Shown one piece after another: positions 32,194-44,661 of a stretch of 64,000 bases of DNA. Below the pieces are notes generated by a model. The model did no database searches. It was given only the letters and a program-made list of their open reading frames with translations, and was not told the DNA's origin. The stretch is from assembly GCA_017311315.1 (NCBI GenBank), contig CM029650.1, forward strand, positions 15,482,215 through 15,546,214. Direction: 5' to 3'. The stretch comes from Dendrocalamus latiflorus. Its lineage: Eukaryota > Streptophyta > Magnoliopsida > Poales > Poaceae. How positions within the stretch are numbered: the first letter of the stretch is position 1; the number at the start of each line of letters is the position of its first letter. A program made the translations under genes and the position numbers.

Positions 32194-34380
32194 GGAGCCT
32201 CTCATGGTGAAGGGCTTCACGGGCCAAAGCCATGTTGTCGAGCCCTTTGGCCCCCTCCGTCCCTGCGACCTGTGAGCCTTATTATCACTTGGCGGAGCCT
32301 TATTGTCTAGCGTAGTGCTCGCCCTGCTACGAGGTCGTGGCGCTGGGCGAGCTTGCGTAGACTTCGTTGTTCCTCGGACCCTACAGTAGTGGGGTCGAGG
32401 TTGCTGTCCAGACCGAAGGTTGAAGTTGAATCTGGCTTCGAGATCGGGGGCCGACGCCGACGGAGGAGTCGGTGTCGAAGTCCGGGTCGGAATCAGGGTC
32501 GAGGCCACCTCCGGTTTGGAGGGGTTGGTGGTTGCCCGGGCTGCCCTCAGCCTCGGGCTTTTTGGGCTGCGAAGGCGAAGTCGAAGCAGAGACAGGCCTC
32601 GCGCCTATGGCTTTTCGCGGGCGCGGAGTGGGTGCAGCCCCGCAGTCCGGTGGTGCGCGTTTAATGGCTCCTGGAATCGCGCCGACCCTTGGGATGGCCG
32701 GAGCAGGCTACTGCAGCCGTACGTGCTTTCCTACTCGGGGTGCACACGCGGCAGACCATGATTGGCGCGTCGTGGGTTGTCAGCGTTCGCACGACCGCGG
32801 TCGTTCGCCCCCTTCCCTAGAAGGGCGGGACATGTGGCGGGATGCCATGGGCGCGTCGTGCGCCGTCTGACCACCTACCCGCGCGCGCGCCCAGTTGCAA
32901 GCGGTTGCCATGGGAGCCTTACTGCTTGATGTAGTATTTGCCCTGTCGCGAAGGTATGGCGCCGGGCGGGTCGGCGAAAAACTTTGTCGTCCACTAGGCC
33001 CCGCCGTAGTAGGATTGATCTTGAATCGGAGGTGTTGGTGGAGCCGGATGCGTCGGCCGAGGTTGTCGGAGTGGGCCCCTAAGCCGTCGCGCGAGCGCCA
33101 AGTGACCACGGACTCCGGCGTCGCGTGCCCCTGATGATAAGTGGCTGCTAGCCTGCCTAGCGAGGCCTAGTTGGCGCGGCGCGGGGTTTGGGGCGTCGTG
33201 GCCGTACCGTGTTGCAAAGTTCCTTCTTCTGGCGGTCCACGTGGCAAAACATGCTTGGCGCGACACCGGGCTTGAAGCACCGTGGCCGTACGACGCTGCG
33301 ATGCTCCTCTGCCAGTTGGAGTTTCCTCTCGCCTGTTTGGCTCCTGCCGGTTGGACTTGTACCGATTGAGCTCCCCCTGATCGGGTATATATATATATCT
33401 GGCTGGTGCTGCATTGTACAGGCAGATGGATGGCCCTTGCCTGCGCACCGCGCTTTCGGGGTTGTTGTGGCTCCGTGGTTCGGTAGTGCGCTTTAATGGT
33501 TCCTGAAATCGCGTTGACCTCTGGGGTGGCAGGAGCAGGCTGCTACAACCGGATGTGCTTTTCCAGCCGAGTGGTACACACGGTGGGCCACGATTAGCGC
33601 GTCGTGGGCTATGAGCGGTCGCACGACCACGGTCGTTCGCCCCTTCCCGAGAAGGCTGGGACGCGTGGCGGGATGCCGTGGGCGCGCCGTGTGCCGTTTG
33701 CCCAGCTACCAGCGCGCGTTGCCAGTTGCCAGGGGCTGCGTGCCCCGCTTGTGCGCAGCTTTTCCCGCTTGAGAGGGATATCAGAGCTTGTCGCAGGGGA
33801 GCACTTGCGCCTCGTGATCGTGAGGATGCGGGGGTTGGCCCTTGCTTGCGGAGGCCGGAGGGTTGTGCGGACCCCGGAGGCGTGGTGTACTCCGACTCAT
33901 CGTAACGTCCCAAGGTGATGGCCCTTTGTGGAGACCAAGCGAAAGCCGAAGACAGGGCCTTGCTGCTGGGGCGGCGAGACCGTCAAAATGATTACCGTTG
34001 ATTGGTCTCGAGAGTTGCGCCGACACGTGCCGAGAGCTGCACCATGTCATGTGACCCACATTTACGCCTGGTGGGGGCCAACACGCGGCGGGACGCTATT
34101 GGCGCGCCGTGCGCTGACAGGTCTCTGTACGACCGCGGTTACGCCCAACTCTCGTGGGCGGTCGCGACTGTTCGGCTTCGGTCGTGGGGAGGCGAGCATT
34201 TCGTCGTTCGTCAGTTACGCTCACCAGTGGTGCGGGAGGCGAGGGGTCTTTAAATAACCCCGTGGTAACAGGCCTGCGCCTGCTCCGCACACTTTTTGAT
34301 CGTTCATTTTGTTCCTTGCTTCGCTTTGCTTTTCTTGCCACCGCGCTTCCCTTCCACCGCCGTCTAGCTTCCGGATAACG
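32194..34380. other. Non-coding internal region of inner element (upstream of antisense gene)
   Basis: GC-rich. It carries several diverged repeats of GCGTTTAATGG(C/T)TCCTG(G/A)AATCGCG and of GCACGACCGCGGTCG. The first about 90 bp is the polypurine-side region of the inner element. Many overlapping short ORFs, none convincing. Confidence 0.5.
34249..34256 (+). promoter_or_regulatory. Possible TATA box of the antisense gene
   Basis: TTTAAATA lies about 130 bp before the ATG at 34381, followed by a CT-rich leader. Only position and form support it. Confidence 0.4.
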
Positions 34381-34771
34381 ATGGCACGCAGTGATGAGCG
34401 TGCTCCCCCGGCGCGCGGCGGTTATGCCATCCGCTGGTGGCCCTCGCTGCTTGAAGTGGAGTACACACTCGAGGGGCGCGACCCGGCAGCGGCGGACAAG
34501 TAGTGGGTAGTGACGGAGAGGAAGGAGGGCCTGTACTCTAACGTCTTGGGTGCGACGCTCGTGACGGAGGAGACGATTCGTACGCTGCTGCGGGAGGGGA
34601 AGCTGTCGGACCGCCAGGCGGTACAGCTACCCGCCGAAGATGAGGTAGAGCCGCGGCCTGGGGAGTCGGAGGCGATCGTTTTCGTCGCGTACTTTGAAGC
34701 CGGGCTTCGCATCCCGGCCGCGATGATCGTTGGCGACGTCCTGCGGACCTTCAGGCTGGAGCTAGCGCAAC

Positions 34772-37700
34772 TGTAACATCCCAAATAGGGAGCTAGTGTA
34801 ATTTCAAAAATTTTAAAATCTTTTAATCGTTTCTTCGATGCCTCTCAAAAAGTTTTTGGTGAAATTCAAATTTCTCAGTTGGATTCTTGCCAACAGCCCA
34901 ATTAATAAAAATCCAAACCTTGGAAGCAAGATCTAGAAATTAAAGTTTAGGATTGAGAAGATCCAAAACTCCATGGAAGTCTTAAATTCAAATTTAAAGT
35001 AAAATATGGAAACTCAAAACCAAGAATGGAAATTGAAAATCATATAAAATCCTTCCATCCAATTTTCGTATCCGGAAATTCAAATTCGGAAAAGTAAGAT
35101 TTATTTCTCCAAAACTCGATAATCTTAAAATTAAATTGTTGCACCTAAAATATGAACCAAGTTTTTAAATTCAAAATCTACTTAGAAATCCAAGGGTTGA
35201 AATCCCAAAATTTCAGAACTTCTTAAAATAACTAAAAGTCTATTTTGGGCCCAGCCCATTTTCCCTCTCGGCCCAGCCAGCCCCTTTCTTTTTTTCCCCT
35301 GGCCTATTTTTTTTCCTTCTCTCGGTTGGGCCGGCTGCCTCCTCCTTTTTAGCCGTTGGCCCAGGCGCCTTCTTCCTCCCCCATTTCTTCCTTCCTTCCT
35401 CCTTCCTCCTCCCGCCACTGTTCCCGATGCCGTCGTGCCAAGCCGGCCCGCCTCCGCGCGCGCCGCTGCTCCATGTCCCAGCCCAGCCCGTGCCTAGCCG
35501 CCTCCGTACGCCCCTACCACCGGCCTACTCCCCGCGCCACTCCCCTACCCACGCACGACGCCATGCCGGCAGTACCCTGCGCCCATACCGCCGTACTCGC
35601 AGCCATGCCTTCGCCCATGCCGGCGTACCTCCGCCCATGCCGCTGCCGTACCCTTCCCGAGCGAGTGCTCGCCTATAAGAAGCCGAGTTCGCCTCCTTCT
35701 CATCCCCCTCCTCCTCTCTCCATCCGAGCTCAACTCGGGTGCGCCGCTGTCCACCACCCGTCCCGGCCACCGCCGGCCAGCATTCCACGAGCCAACCATG
35801 TCACGGCGAGCCCCAAGCGTCTACTGCCTCCTCACGCAATGAATTGGAAAATCGCCGCTTGAATCCGCCGCGCCCGCTCCTTCTCCGCTTCCGGCCGGCC
35901 GCCGCCATCTTCGCCGCCGCCGCCTCCTCGGTCGGCCCCGGGTCGATTCCACGCAGAGGGAGCATCACCTCAGCACCTTGCAGCCTCCCCCACCGTCGGC
36001 TGGCGTCCTCCACCACCGGAGCGCTCCCGCCACGGTCGCCTCCCTGCGCCGCCGCCTGCGCTCGCCGCCATCCCACGTCGGCCTCCCTCCGACCGCTTCG
36101 AGCGCTCGGGTGAGTTCCTCCTATCCTACTTGTGCTCCGGCGCGCCTCATTTCCTCCCCCCCCCCGCACTCGGCTACCGACGCCTCTCTCTCCCCATCGC
36201 CGGCCGCCTAGGGCCGCCGCCTACCCGCCTTGGCACCACCCCGGCCAGAGTTTCCGCCTCCCCAAGCTACCTCGTCGCCGGGGCGTTCCGTTTCGCCGGT
36301 CGCCGCCCCCTCTCCGGTCGCTTCTCGCCGGCGTCGGCGTCGCCCAGCTCCGGTGTCTCCTTCCTCTGCTTCGGTTCTACTCTGGCCTCAGCCGACAGCC
36401 CCTTTTCTGTCTCCTTCTCTTATTACATGTGGACCCATTAAACATTAGCACCTGGTAAATATGTATCACTTGCATCCTCTCATCTCAGTGGTAGCAGACA
36501 TCTCAAATTATAAATTGCAAATAAAAATGAGAATGAAATTCAATTGTGAGATTATACTAAAAGGGTTATGAAATGGAATTAAAGACTTAAATTTGATTAA
36601 ATTACATATAAAGATACATTGTGAATGAGAGTAAGAATAAGAATTATTTATAAATTACTAATGAAGAAGATTAATGCAATTAAACAAAAACTAAGCATGG
36701 GTCAATTGTATGCCAGATTAATAAGTTAAAGTTAATTAAAGTAAGCTCATGGCATGAACTATTTTTCTAATACTAAGAAACTAACATAAAGTTAATAAAG
36801 TAATAATAATAATGATAACAACATCTTGGACAAAGGATTTAGTTTTGAAACTTGATAAAAGATTCATACCCATATGATCTTGTCCAAGTCTATGCTAACT
36901 AAGTAAATCGATTTAACAAGATTATGCCACATAAAATATTGACCATAAATTGTTCATCTTTAAAATCATGCCATTTCTCTTATTAGTGCTTGAAATAATC
37001 TTTGGCAAGCCACATAAAATATCAAGTGTGGTTTACTCGTCTCTACAATCATGAAAGCTATCTTTTCAAAAGTGCTTAAAATAATTGTGGCACAAACTTC
37101 AACATTTATCTTAAAATGCTAAGATTTAAAATAACATATGCTCACGATTAAGAATTCTTAAACAAGAGAGGGCAATCCTTAATTTTTGTCTAGCATCCAA
37201 ATCTCCAATCATTATCTCAGGATTTAAATTCGATAGTCGAGAGCAATTAATAATAAAAGGAATAGCTTTATTAAAAAGATCCCTATAACGTAATAGCATC
37301 TCTTTTAGTAAAGCATAATCGCTGGCCATATCTAATAATAATTGATAATAAGCCGGCTGATTAACTTTGCTCCTAATAACGACTAGACTGAAATGGCTAT
37401 CCCCATCATTTGATTAAGCCATTAACATAATGATTTGTTAAGCTGGCTACTGCAATCTCAGATAAATATCGCCTCATGAAATATCAAATGTCATTAAATA
37501 ATTAAAATTACTCATCTCCTGTAAAGCTCCCGCATCCTAAAAATACAAAGTTCTATTCCTCTTTACTATCTTCGCTAACCCCTTTTATCTGTCCGTAAGT
37601 CCTGCCTGACTCACGGGACTTCCTTGATAAATATAAAATTAATAATGAGAAAGTTATCAAATAAATGGTCGAACCTCGCATTGCCCTGATCAGCTATGTT

Positions 37701-39666
37701 TTGACCTCTACCTTTTCAAAGGGGGTATATTCCTGTAGATACTTCTTCATTTTGGTCCCTCCTTATTCTAAATTTTCCCTCACAGTAAAGCTATTCAGCC
37801 ACCTCATTCCTTCACCCAGTTCATCTCCCGCTGTGGTTACAGCACACTAATCCGCATCATCCCTCTATTCTCAAATCGTAATAAAATGTATAATTTAAAT
37901 TAAATCGGGCATTTAAAGTGTTTGGATTTATTTGGTCTTTCTTTTCTTTGCCGCGTATTAGAATCCGAAGACTCGACGAGGCGACGGACTCGAACAAGAT
38001 CAAGACTCGGGTAAAAGCGAGGACTAGTAAAATTAAGATCAATGACTAAGAAGGCTTTGAATTAGAGTAATCAAGGCCGTGGTATAACAAGCAAGGCAAG
38101 TCATCACTTTGATCATATTAACCCTAGATTTTATGCAAAATTATGTTCTTTTAAACTATCAACTTGCATGCCTAATTGATTATGCAAATATATGTTAAAG
38201 CTTAAGGTAGCTACATGCCCACTTGATGTTGTATTAAATTTATTATGCCATCCTTTGATACTTGAATTACCTGATCCTTGTCACCATAGATATTAATGAT
38301 AACTTTACTAGCTATAAGTCATATTAAATGCCATGCTAGTCTTGTCAAGTCCAGGGCACTAGTTGCCCTGATCATCAATATTTAAAACATAAGAATTTTG
38401 TTTTGGGACAGTCATGGGATGTACGTGGCTGAGTATTTTGCTACAACTGTTTTATGCTTCTCAAAACCCTAAAAATCTGCTTTACCTGTCTGGGCGGTTG
38501 GTGAGAGTGGATGGTGCTGATGTCGCACGAGAACCCGTGGTTTGTGGTAAGAACCGCTTGGACAAATTAAGGACTGAATCTTGTACTGACCTCCTTGTGT
38601 AAAACCGTACAACCACAAGTCTATATGGGTACGACCTAGCTGATTAACTTGCAAGGGTTTAGTTTAGATATCATCACGGAAGATGGGTGCCAGAGCACTG
38701 GTTTACTCATACGGCGCAAGAGGGGGCTTCTGACTGTGGTGGATGTAGCCCTTCAGCGGTGAAACCTCAGCGGGGTGGTATCTAGCTAAAACGGAGTAAG
38801 GTAAAGGCTTTGTGATAAACCATCTGGGTCTCATGCCTAAGGAAGCATGTTGGCTATTAAGATGACTTATCTCTTGTGGTGAAAGTGTACAACCTCTGCA
38901 GAGGGTAAACTATTCGAATAGCCGTGCCCACGGTCAAGGGCGGACATGGGAACCTACTCGAGTTAGTTCTATTTCCAAAACATTTGTGGGTGGGATAAAA
39001 CCTATCAGAGAGATGTACTCTGACCATGAACTTTTCCTGGAGAGATGTACTCCAGCGGCGAAAACTAGCATTGGTGGAGGTAACCATGCATTGTAAAAAG
39101 GTGGATGTAACCTACACTACAATTATTATCGCATTCTCACTATCAATTTCATAAAACATGTTTCAGTTAAAATTGCTACGTCTCAGGAGATTTTTCTTAC
39201 TTATTGTAATTCCAAAACAATGCTTTTAGCAAACAAAAGAAAATCAAGCCTCCCTTGATAGCTTGCATCTATTATTACTGCATCCTGTGTGGTGGCTTGC
39301 TGAGTATCATCATACTCATTCTAACTTAACTGCCATCATTCAGTCAGAAAGGAAATAAAGTTAAGTCCTGCGATGCCTAAAAAGGGTCGACAGAGCTGGA
39401 AGACGATGAGGCCATGGACTAGGTCGCGAACCCCAGTTGGCTGCCTGTGGGCAAGTCCTGCGGGTCCCACCTGTGTGAAGTTTCCGCTGCTACATTTTAT
39501 CGTTTTCGGCCTAATCGGCTCATGAGTAAGTATTACTGTATTATTTACGTTTCCGCATGATATATTTTTGATATACAGTAATGTATCTGTGAGCACTATC
39601 TACTGATCCAGGGAATAGTGCGATGGAATCACAGAGGATCTGGGTATGCTAACCCGAGGTCCGACA
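34772..39666 (+). mobile_element. Large solo LTR (4.9 kb), TSD GCAAC
   Basis: Starts TGTAACATCCCAAATAGG and ends CCGAGGTCCGACA. GCAAC is repeated at 34767-34771 and 39667-39671, and the host ORF joins across it. Layout: AT-rich, a GC-rich block (35240-36430) with CCTATAAGAA at 35673, then AT-rich, then a distal part shared with 49591-53143 (GGCGCAAGAGGGGGCTTC, GCCGTGCCCACGGTCAAGGG). No internal repeat of the ends and no pol, so solo LTR is preferred. Pro-rich ORFs in the GC block are not genes. Confidence 0.85.
35674..35680 (+). promoter_or_regulatory. LTR TATA-like box
   Basis: CTATAAGAAGCC lies downstream of a GC-rich promoter-like block, at a place matching TATAAATAGCC at 50453 in the sister LTR. 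Confidence 0.5.
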
Positions 39667-40286
39667 GCAACTGACTCCGAATGCGTTGGCTCGCCTCGCC
39701 GTGTACAGCTGGGCCTTGTGCTCGAAGGCATGTTGGCCCAGCGCGTCGATGTTCGCCTATCTGCACGACGCCCGGTGCCAACCGAAGGAGCGGAAGGATG
39801 GAACGCGGTCAAACTTCGACAGCGTCAACTTTATCCTGCGGTCGCCGTGCGGGAAGCTCTTCCCCGCGAACTCAACCCCGGCGAAGTGGGAGTCTAGCTG
39901 GACAAAACGGTGGTTCTACCACCGCGTGGAGAGCGGCAGCGGCCTCGAGTGCACGGGCCAGCCAATGGTGTTCAACACCACGCTTAGCATCACGCTCAAC
40001 CCCGAGGATAGGCGAAGAGCACGAAGACTCGTGGGGATCTCCGCCCGCTTTAACATGCGCGATCTCGCCGAGGAGTACATTATGTACGGCGTGGCGCCAC
40101 TTGGCCATGAGTGGCGCCTCGTTGCCGGGAAACTCCAGGATGACAACGTCCGTCCATCCGTTTGCTCGCTACCAGCGCCCTCTGGCCTTCGTAAGCTTTG
40201 ATCATGTGCTCCTTTCCATTTATGGTCACTGCGCTGCGCTTAATCATGTTGCTTGTGTCACCTAGGCCTGTGCCTGAAGGACGCAG

Positions 40287-41184
40287 TGATGTGACCACGC
40301 CACCAACACGTACGACCATAGCGGCCAATATCAAGAATGAACTAAAGGTGAATTCGTTTCTTCAACTTCAACATATTTTAAATGAGAATATGATGCTACC
40401 TAATGATGAAAATATATATATTTGTAGCACCACATCACTTTGGAACCAATTGAAGCAAGGGTTCAAGTTGGACAGGTTTTGGAATCCAATTCGGTCTCCA
40501 GATCAATTCGGATTCAGCTTGACAAGCCAACTTCAAACGGCCATAACTTTTGATCCAGAAGGCTTCTCAGGGCCCGTGAGTACTCGTTGGAAAGATCTTG
40601 GAGTCTACTTTCAGATGGATCTAGTCTCACCTCCAAACTCCACTCGAGCAGATCAGAAACTACGAAACAAGCCATATCACTTTTCCAGTCCGACTCAAAG
40701 TGCGCCGAGGGCCTTGTAACTTGGGCTATTTGGGCCGGTACTGTTCACATGAACAGTATCACGCATGTGAACAGTAACTAGGAATAGTACCACATCCCTT
40801 TTCATTACATAAGTGTGGCTTCCCCCTCCCCTATTTAAGGAGGCCACACCCCTTTAGTTTTCCTTGGGTTTTGCTTAGATTAATCTGTCTTTGAACAGTT
40901 TCGCCGTTCATCGGTTTGTGAGACCCCAACTTGAGAACTTAATATTTATTCGCAATTTCAGATTGCATCTTGTACTCTCTTGCTTGTGTTCTCGATTCGC
41001 TTGCAGGAGATAGCCTTCTTGGCGAGGTCAACCGTGTTCGGCACGGTTGATAACCAACGGAGCAGTGGTGTAGTGATTGCGAGGGATTCGATCTGTTTTG
41101 ATCGGAGCCTTTGGATTATCAACGTCGAGATCTCCACAATCGACTTATCAGTACCTCTCGGAAGATCGGGCCATCGTTACATCA
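40287..41184 (+). mobile_element. 5' LTR of gag-only element
   Basis: 898 bp. CCTATTTAAGG at 40830-40840 is the likely TATA box. The hairpin CTGTTCACATGAACAG lies at 40741-40756. Confidence 0.92.
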
Positions 41185-41186
41185 GT

Positions 41187-41204
41187 TGGTATCAGAGCAA
41201 CGGT
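41187..41204 (+). promoter_or_regulatory. Primer-binding site, initiator tRNA-Met type
   Basis: TGGTATCAGAGCAACGG begins 2 bp after the LTR. TGGTATCAGAGC is the standard plant iMet primer site. Confidence 0.9.
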
Positions 41205-42284
41205 TGCCCATGAGGTAATTCTTGTATCCCTAGTTAGTAAATGGGTTTTTATTTCCTATAGTCCAGAAAAAAATATTGCCCCACAAAAAGAATTAATTCC
41301 GCTGTCCAAACCCCGTTGTGCCTTTCAATCTGTTAGTTTTGGTTTGCTAAATTGAATTTGTGTCCATATTAGCATTGTCTAGTTGCTGGTCATATCTTTG
41401 TTCCATTAAAAATCCAAACAAAAGAAAAATTCCCCACCTCAAACCCTAATTTCCAAATTCGGCTGATTTTTCCTTTCTCTGCAGCCGCCACCAAAAACGC
41501 CATATCTTTTGATTCCGAGATTATTTTTGAGTGAGACCACCGCCATTAGATTCAAAAACTCCTTATCCATCTATCTGTAAAATTTCACGTCATTCCAGCA
41601 AGGCAGTTAAGAGATATATGCGGTGAAAGTTGACCCAGTTATCTGTTTTGAATCTGCAACAGTCAGCAGTTGTGATTTTTGTGCGAATTTCTGCGTCGGG
41701 TTTTGGAAGTTGGCCCCAAAAGAAAATCTGTATAAAAAGCCATCAGAAAACAGAGAAAAAAAGAATCAGTGGAAAAAAGGCATCTGACAAAAAGGTACGG
41801 CCAAAATACCGACGTACTGTCCAGTGGACAGAAATCTTCAGTTTTCAGTTTTGGGTCAATCCTTGTGTTCTTCAATTCCAGATTGCATTGGATTGAATTA
41901 TCTTGTATTTACCACTCATACACATTGCCATACACTTGTTTTTAGCCTTCTTCCATTCTTGGTTGATCAGCAACATAGGCTAAGTGTTAGATACGAACTA
42001 TAATTCAATTCTATGCAATTCTGAAATTAACTAATTGTTCTCTATTGCTACCATATTGTGCCTTCCAAGCTACACCTACTCTTGATCAGAACAGGTTTCC
42101 TCTTGCAATCGTACCCACGCTCGACACGGTATCACGAACCAGCCACCAGTTGTACCACCTGCTGCATCGGTAAGAACACTTGTAAGAGTGTAGTAAGACG
42201 CTTGAGAATATGTGATTCCACCTTCCACCACCTAGTAGTGCATAGGGATAATACCTTTGTGTTGTCTTTTGTTTTCTACTAACC
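41205..42284 (+). other. Leader of gag-only element
   Basis: About 1.1 kb of AT-rich untranslated sequence between primer site and ORF. Packaging or dimerisation signals would be expected here but cannot be identified by eye. Confidence 0.6.
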
Positions 42285-44627
42285 ATGACAGGTAGGTTGT
42301 CTGATGATAATGAGAGACAAAACCGCGACGCAAGTGCTTCATTTGCTGCCCAAGATGCACGCCCACGACACCGCCTACATCAAAACCGTCACGGTATGGG
42401 AGGTAATAATTTTCAGCACCATAATGATCGTTCTAATCATGACCCTTTTGCTAAAGTCAAATTTATCATTCCATCTTTTTCTGGTCTTTATGATGCTGAA
42501 ATATATCTTGATTGGGAGATGACGGTAGAGCAGAAGTTTAATTCTCACTTGGTTCCTGAGCAACATAGAGTTAGACAAGCTACTAGTGAGTTTAAGGACT
42601 TTGCTATTATCTGGTGGAATGATATGGGTACCATGCGCTTACAACCTGATACATGGAAGCGGTTAAAAGAAGCTATGCGTGCTAGATTTGTTCCTCCTGC
42701 TTTTAAACATGAAATGCAAAAGAAATTGCAGTGCTTAGACCAAGGTAATAAATCTGTCGAGGAATATTATCAAGAACTACAAATAGGCATGTTGCGTTGT
42801 AATGTTGTAGAAGATGAGGAGGATAAGATTTGTCGTTTTTACGGGGGGTTACGGCGTGAACTTCAGGACATTGTTTATTATAAAGATTTTACTACTATCA
42901 ACCAGTTGTTCCAGCTTGCTGTGCTTGCAGAAAAAGAATTGCAGGGTAGGCAACAAAGGACAAGGAGCAACTTTGGAGGTATGTCTACATCAAGATCAAC
43001 GCCTGGGCGAGCCAAGATAGCCCCACCACCTATTTGTCGAGCTGCTGCCCCCTCTGTGAGTAGGGCGCGTTCAGCAGCACCGCCGCCACCATCACACGCA
43101 CCCGAGACAAGCAAATCTACTAGTGTGCAAGCACCAGCAAAGAGCTCTTCATCGATTGCTTCCACGGGCCGTACGACGGGCATTGTGTGCCACCATTGTA
43201 AAGGGATGGGCCACGTTATGAGAGATTGCACAAGTCAGCGGGCATATATTGCGACAGAAGATGGTGGTTATGTAAGTGCTAGTGATGTTGAGGATGAATA
43301 TGCTCTTGCAGCTAACCTTGCAGGTAATGGTGATGATCATGAGAACAAACATGTGTTTGTGCCCTTTTCTGTGACTAACAACTTGCAGGTAGTTGAGAAC
43401 CATGCCGAAGAGGAGCATGAGCTGATGGAATCATTGACCCCATTGGTTGAGAATGAAGATAAGGAGATGGATGCCCTTACATCATCTGAGGAGAGCCAAA
43501 AAGGTAAAGAACATGGAGCTATCATCGCTCACGGTACTGATTTGGTGCTACAACAAGACATAGAGCAACCTTGTGAGTATATACCTGCTGTAGTGCAATC
43601 TTTTGATATTCCTTGTGTTCACTTAAATGAACCATGTGCTGATCTAAATTCTCATAATTTTGCACATGTCGAATTAATAACACATAAAGAAGTTTTGACT
43701 AGAATTTCTCCTGCTAATTCATTGTGTTACATCATGTTGGATCTACCTATGAAATTGTCACATGCTATGGAGAAAGTTTCTGAACTTGCATGTTCGAAAT
43801 TCTTGTTAAGTGCCTATACCCCTGGATATAAGTTTAATTTGATTGGAGATTATGATGTGGGAACTCAATTTCTTGTATATCGAATATGCATAACTTGCGA
43901 TCACATGGATGAATTGAAACTTGCTATTTGGAACAACAATTCTTGTATGCTGAATCATGTTCAAAGTGAGAGGGAAGTAAAATTTAGTACTCTTCCAATG
44001 CCTATGTATTCAACTCTTTTTACACCATCTAGTATAGACAATCTAAATAAAGATGATGAATTATGGCAGAACATACAAATCTTTTCACCCTGGCTAGATG
44101 AATTTGCTATTGTTCGATTGAGATATGATTATATAGCTGGATTATTCCTCACTTACATTTGCAAAACAAGTTACAACAATTACTATGTGACAAATTTTGA
44201 ATTGCTCATTAACTTATATGATTACTCTTGGGTTAATAATACAATTAGCTTTTATGATTGCTGCTGTTGTATAACCTTAATTGTGCAACAACGAAGAACT
44301 GTTAAAATGGATGACATATACATATACCATGCATACATCTTGGCTTCTTTGTTATCATATTTTCAGCTTATTAAGAGCCGAGGACGGCTTTGTTTGCAAG
44401 AAGGGGAGGATGATAAGAACATGAACCCTATGGATACAACCATATTTGCTCTACTTGTTGTTACAATTACAAGAGCTCCTACGCATCACTTAAATTATGA
44501 GGTGATCTCGTTTCAAAAAGATTTTACTTTATTTGATAAAGAACTTATGATATTACATAATGAGAGTTTGTTGCGTTTGTTATCATACACCAAGATCATG
44601 CAATACATGACACTACACATATGTTAA
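42285..44627 (+). CDS. gag: Gag-like protein with long unassigned C-terminal region, 780 aa
   Basis: An uninterrupted ORF. Residues about 65-220 form a retrotransposon Gag (capsid) domain: WEMTVEQKFNSH, WWNDMGTMRLQPDTW, RARFVPPAFKHEM, YYQELQIGML, ICRFYGGLRREL. A Ser/Ala/Pro-rich linker follows, then one CCHC zinc knuckle, CHHCKGMGHVMRDC, at about 302-315, which would bind the RNA. Residues about 316-440 are acidic. The remaining about 340 residues include hydrophobic segments (YIAGLFLTYIC, YDCCCCITLIV, HAYILASLLSYFQLI) and no protease DTG/DSG, RT YxDD or integrase motif. The ORF ends 34 bp before the 3' LTR. Gag is presumably supplied to particles using enzymes of a related autonomous element; that is inference. 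Confidence 0.88.
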   Translation: MTGRLSDDNERQNRDASASFAAQDARPRHRLHQNRHGMGGNNFQHHNDRSNHDPFAKVKFIIPSFSGLYDAEIYLDWEMTVEQKFNSHLVPEQHRVRQATSEFKDFAIIWWNDMGTMRLQPDTWKRLKEAMRARFVPPAFKHEMQKKLQCLDQGNKSVEEYYQELQIGMLRCNVVEDEEDKICRFYGGLRRELQDIVYYKDFTTINQLFQLAVLAEKELQGRQQRTRSNFGGMSTSRSTPGRAKIAPPPICRAAAPSVSRARSAAPPPPSHAPETSKSTSVQAPAKSSSSIASTGRTTGIVCHHCKGMGHVMRDCTSQRAYIATEDGGYVSASDVEDEYALAANLAGNGDDHENKHVFVPFSVTNNLQVVENHAEEEHELMESLTPLVENEDKEMDALTSSEESQKGKEHGAIIAHGTDLVLQQDIEQPCEYIPAVVQSFDIPCVHLNEPCADLNSHNFAHVELITHKEVLTRISPANSLCYIMLDLPMKLSHAMEKVSELACSKFLLSAYTPGYKFNLIGDYDVGTQFLVYRICITCDHMDELKLAIWNNNSCMLNHVQSEREVKFSTLPMPMYSTLFTPSSIDNLNKDDELWQNIQIFSPWLDEFAIVRLRYDYIAGLFLTYICKTSYNNYYVTNFELLINLYDYSWVNNTISFYDCCCCITLIVQQRRTVKMDDIYIYHAYILASLLSYFQLIKSRGRLCLQEGEDDKNMNPMDTTIFALLVVTITRAPTHHLNYEVISFQKDFTLFDKELMILHNESLLRLLSYTKIMQYMTLHIC

Positions 44628-44650
44628 AACCGAGGACGGTTTTCCATCAA

Positions 44651-44661
44651 GAAGGGGAGGA
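44651..44661 (+). promoter_or_regulatory. Polypurine tract of gag-only element
   Basis: GAAGGGGAGGA immediately before the 3' LTR. A second copy of the tract with its context (CCGAGGACGG...CAAGAAGGGGAGGATGAT) lies upstream at 44380-44413, inside the ORF. Confidence 0.85.

Noticed and set aside
35356..36458. Overlapping GC-rich ORFs
   Set aside because: Same explanation: the GC-rich promoter block of the 4.9 kb solo LTR.
34772..39666. Whole element with internal coding region
   Set aside because: No second copy of either end inside, no gag/pol motif, and shared layout with 49591-53143; solo LTR fits better.
43900..44627. Envelope-like gene in the gag-only element
   Set aside because: Hydrophobic segments exist, but they are in the same frame as Gag with no splice site or signal peptide that I can support.
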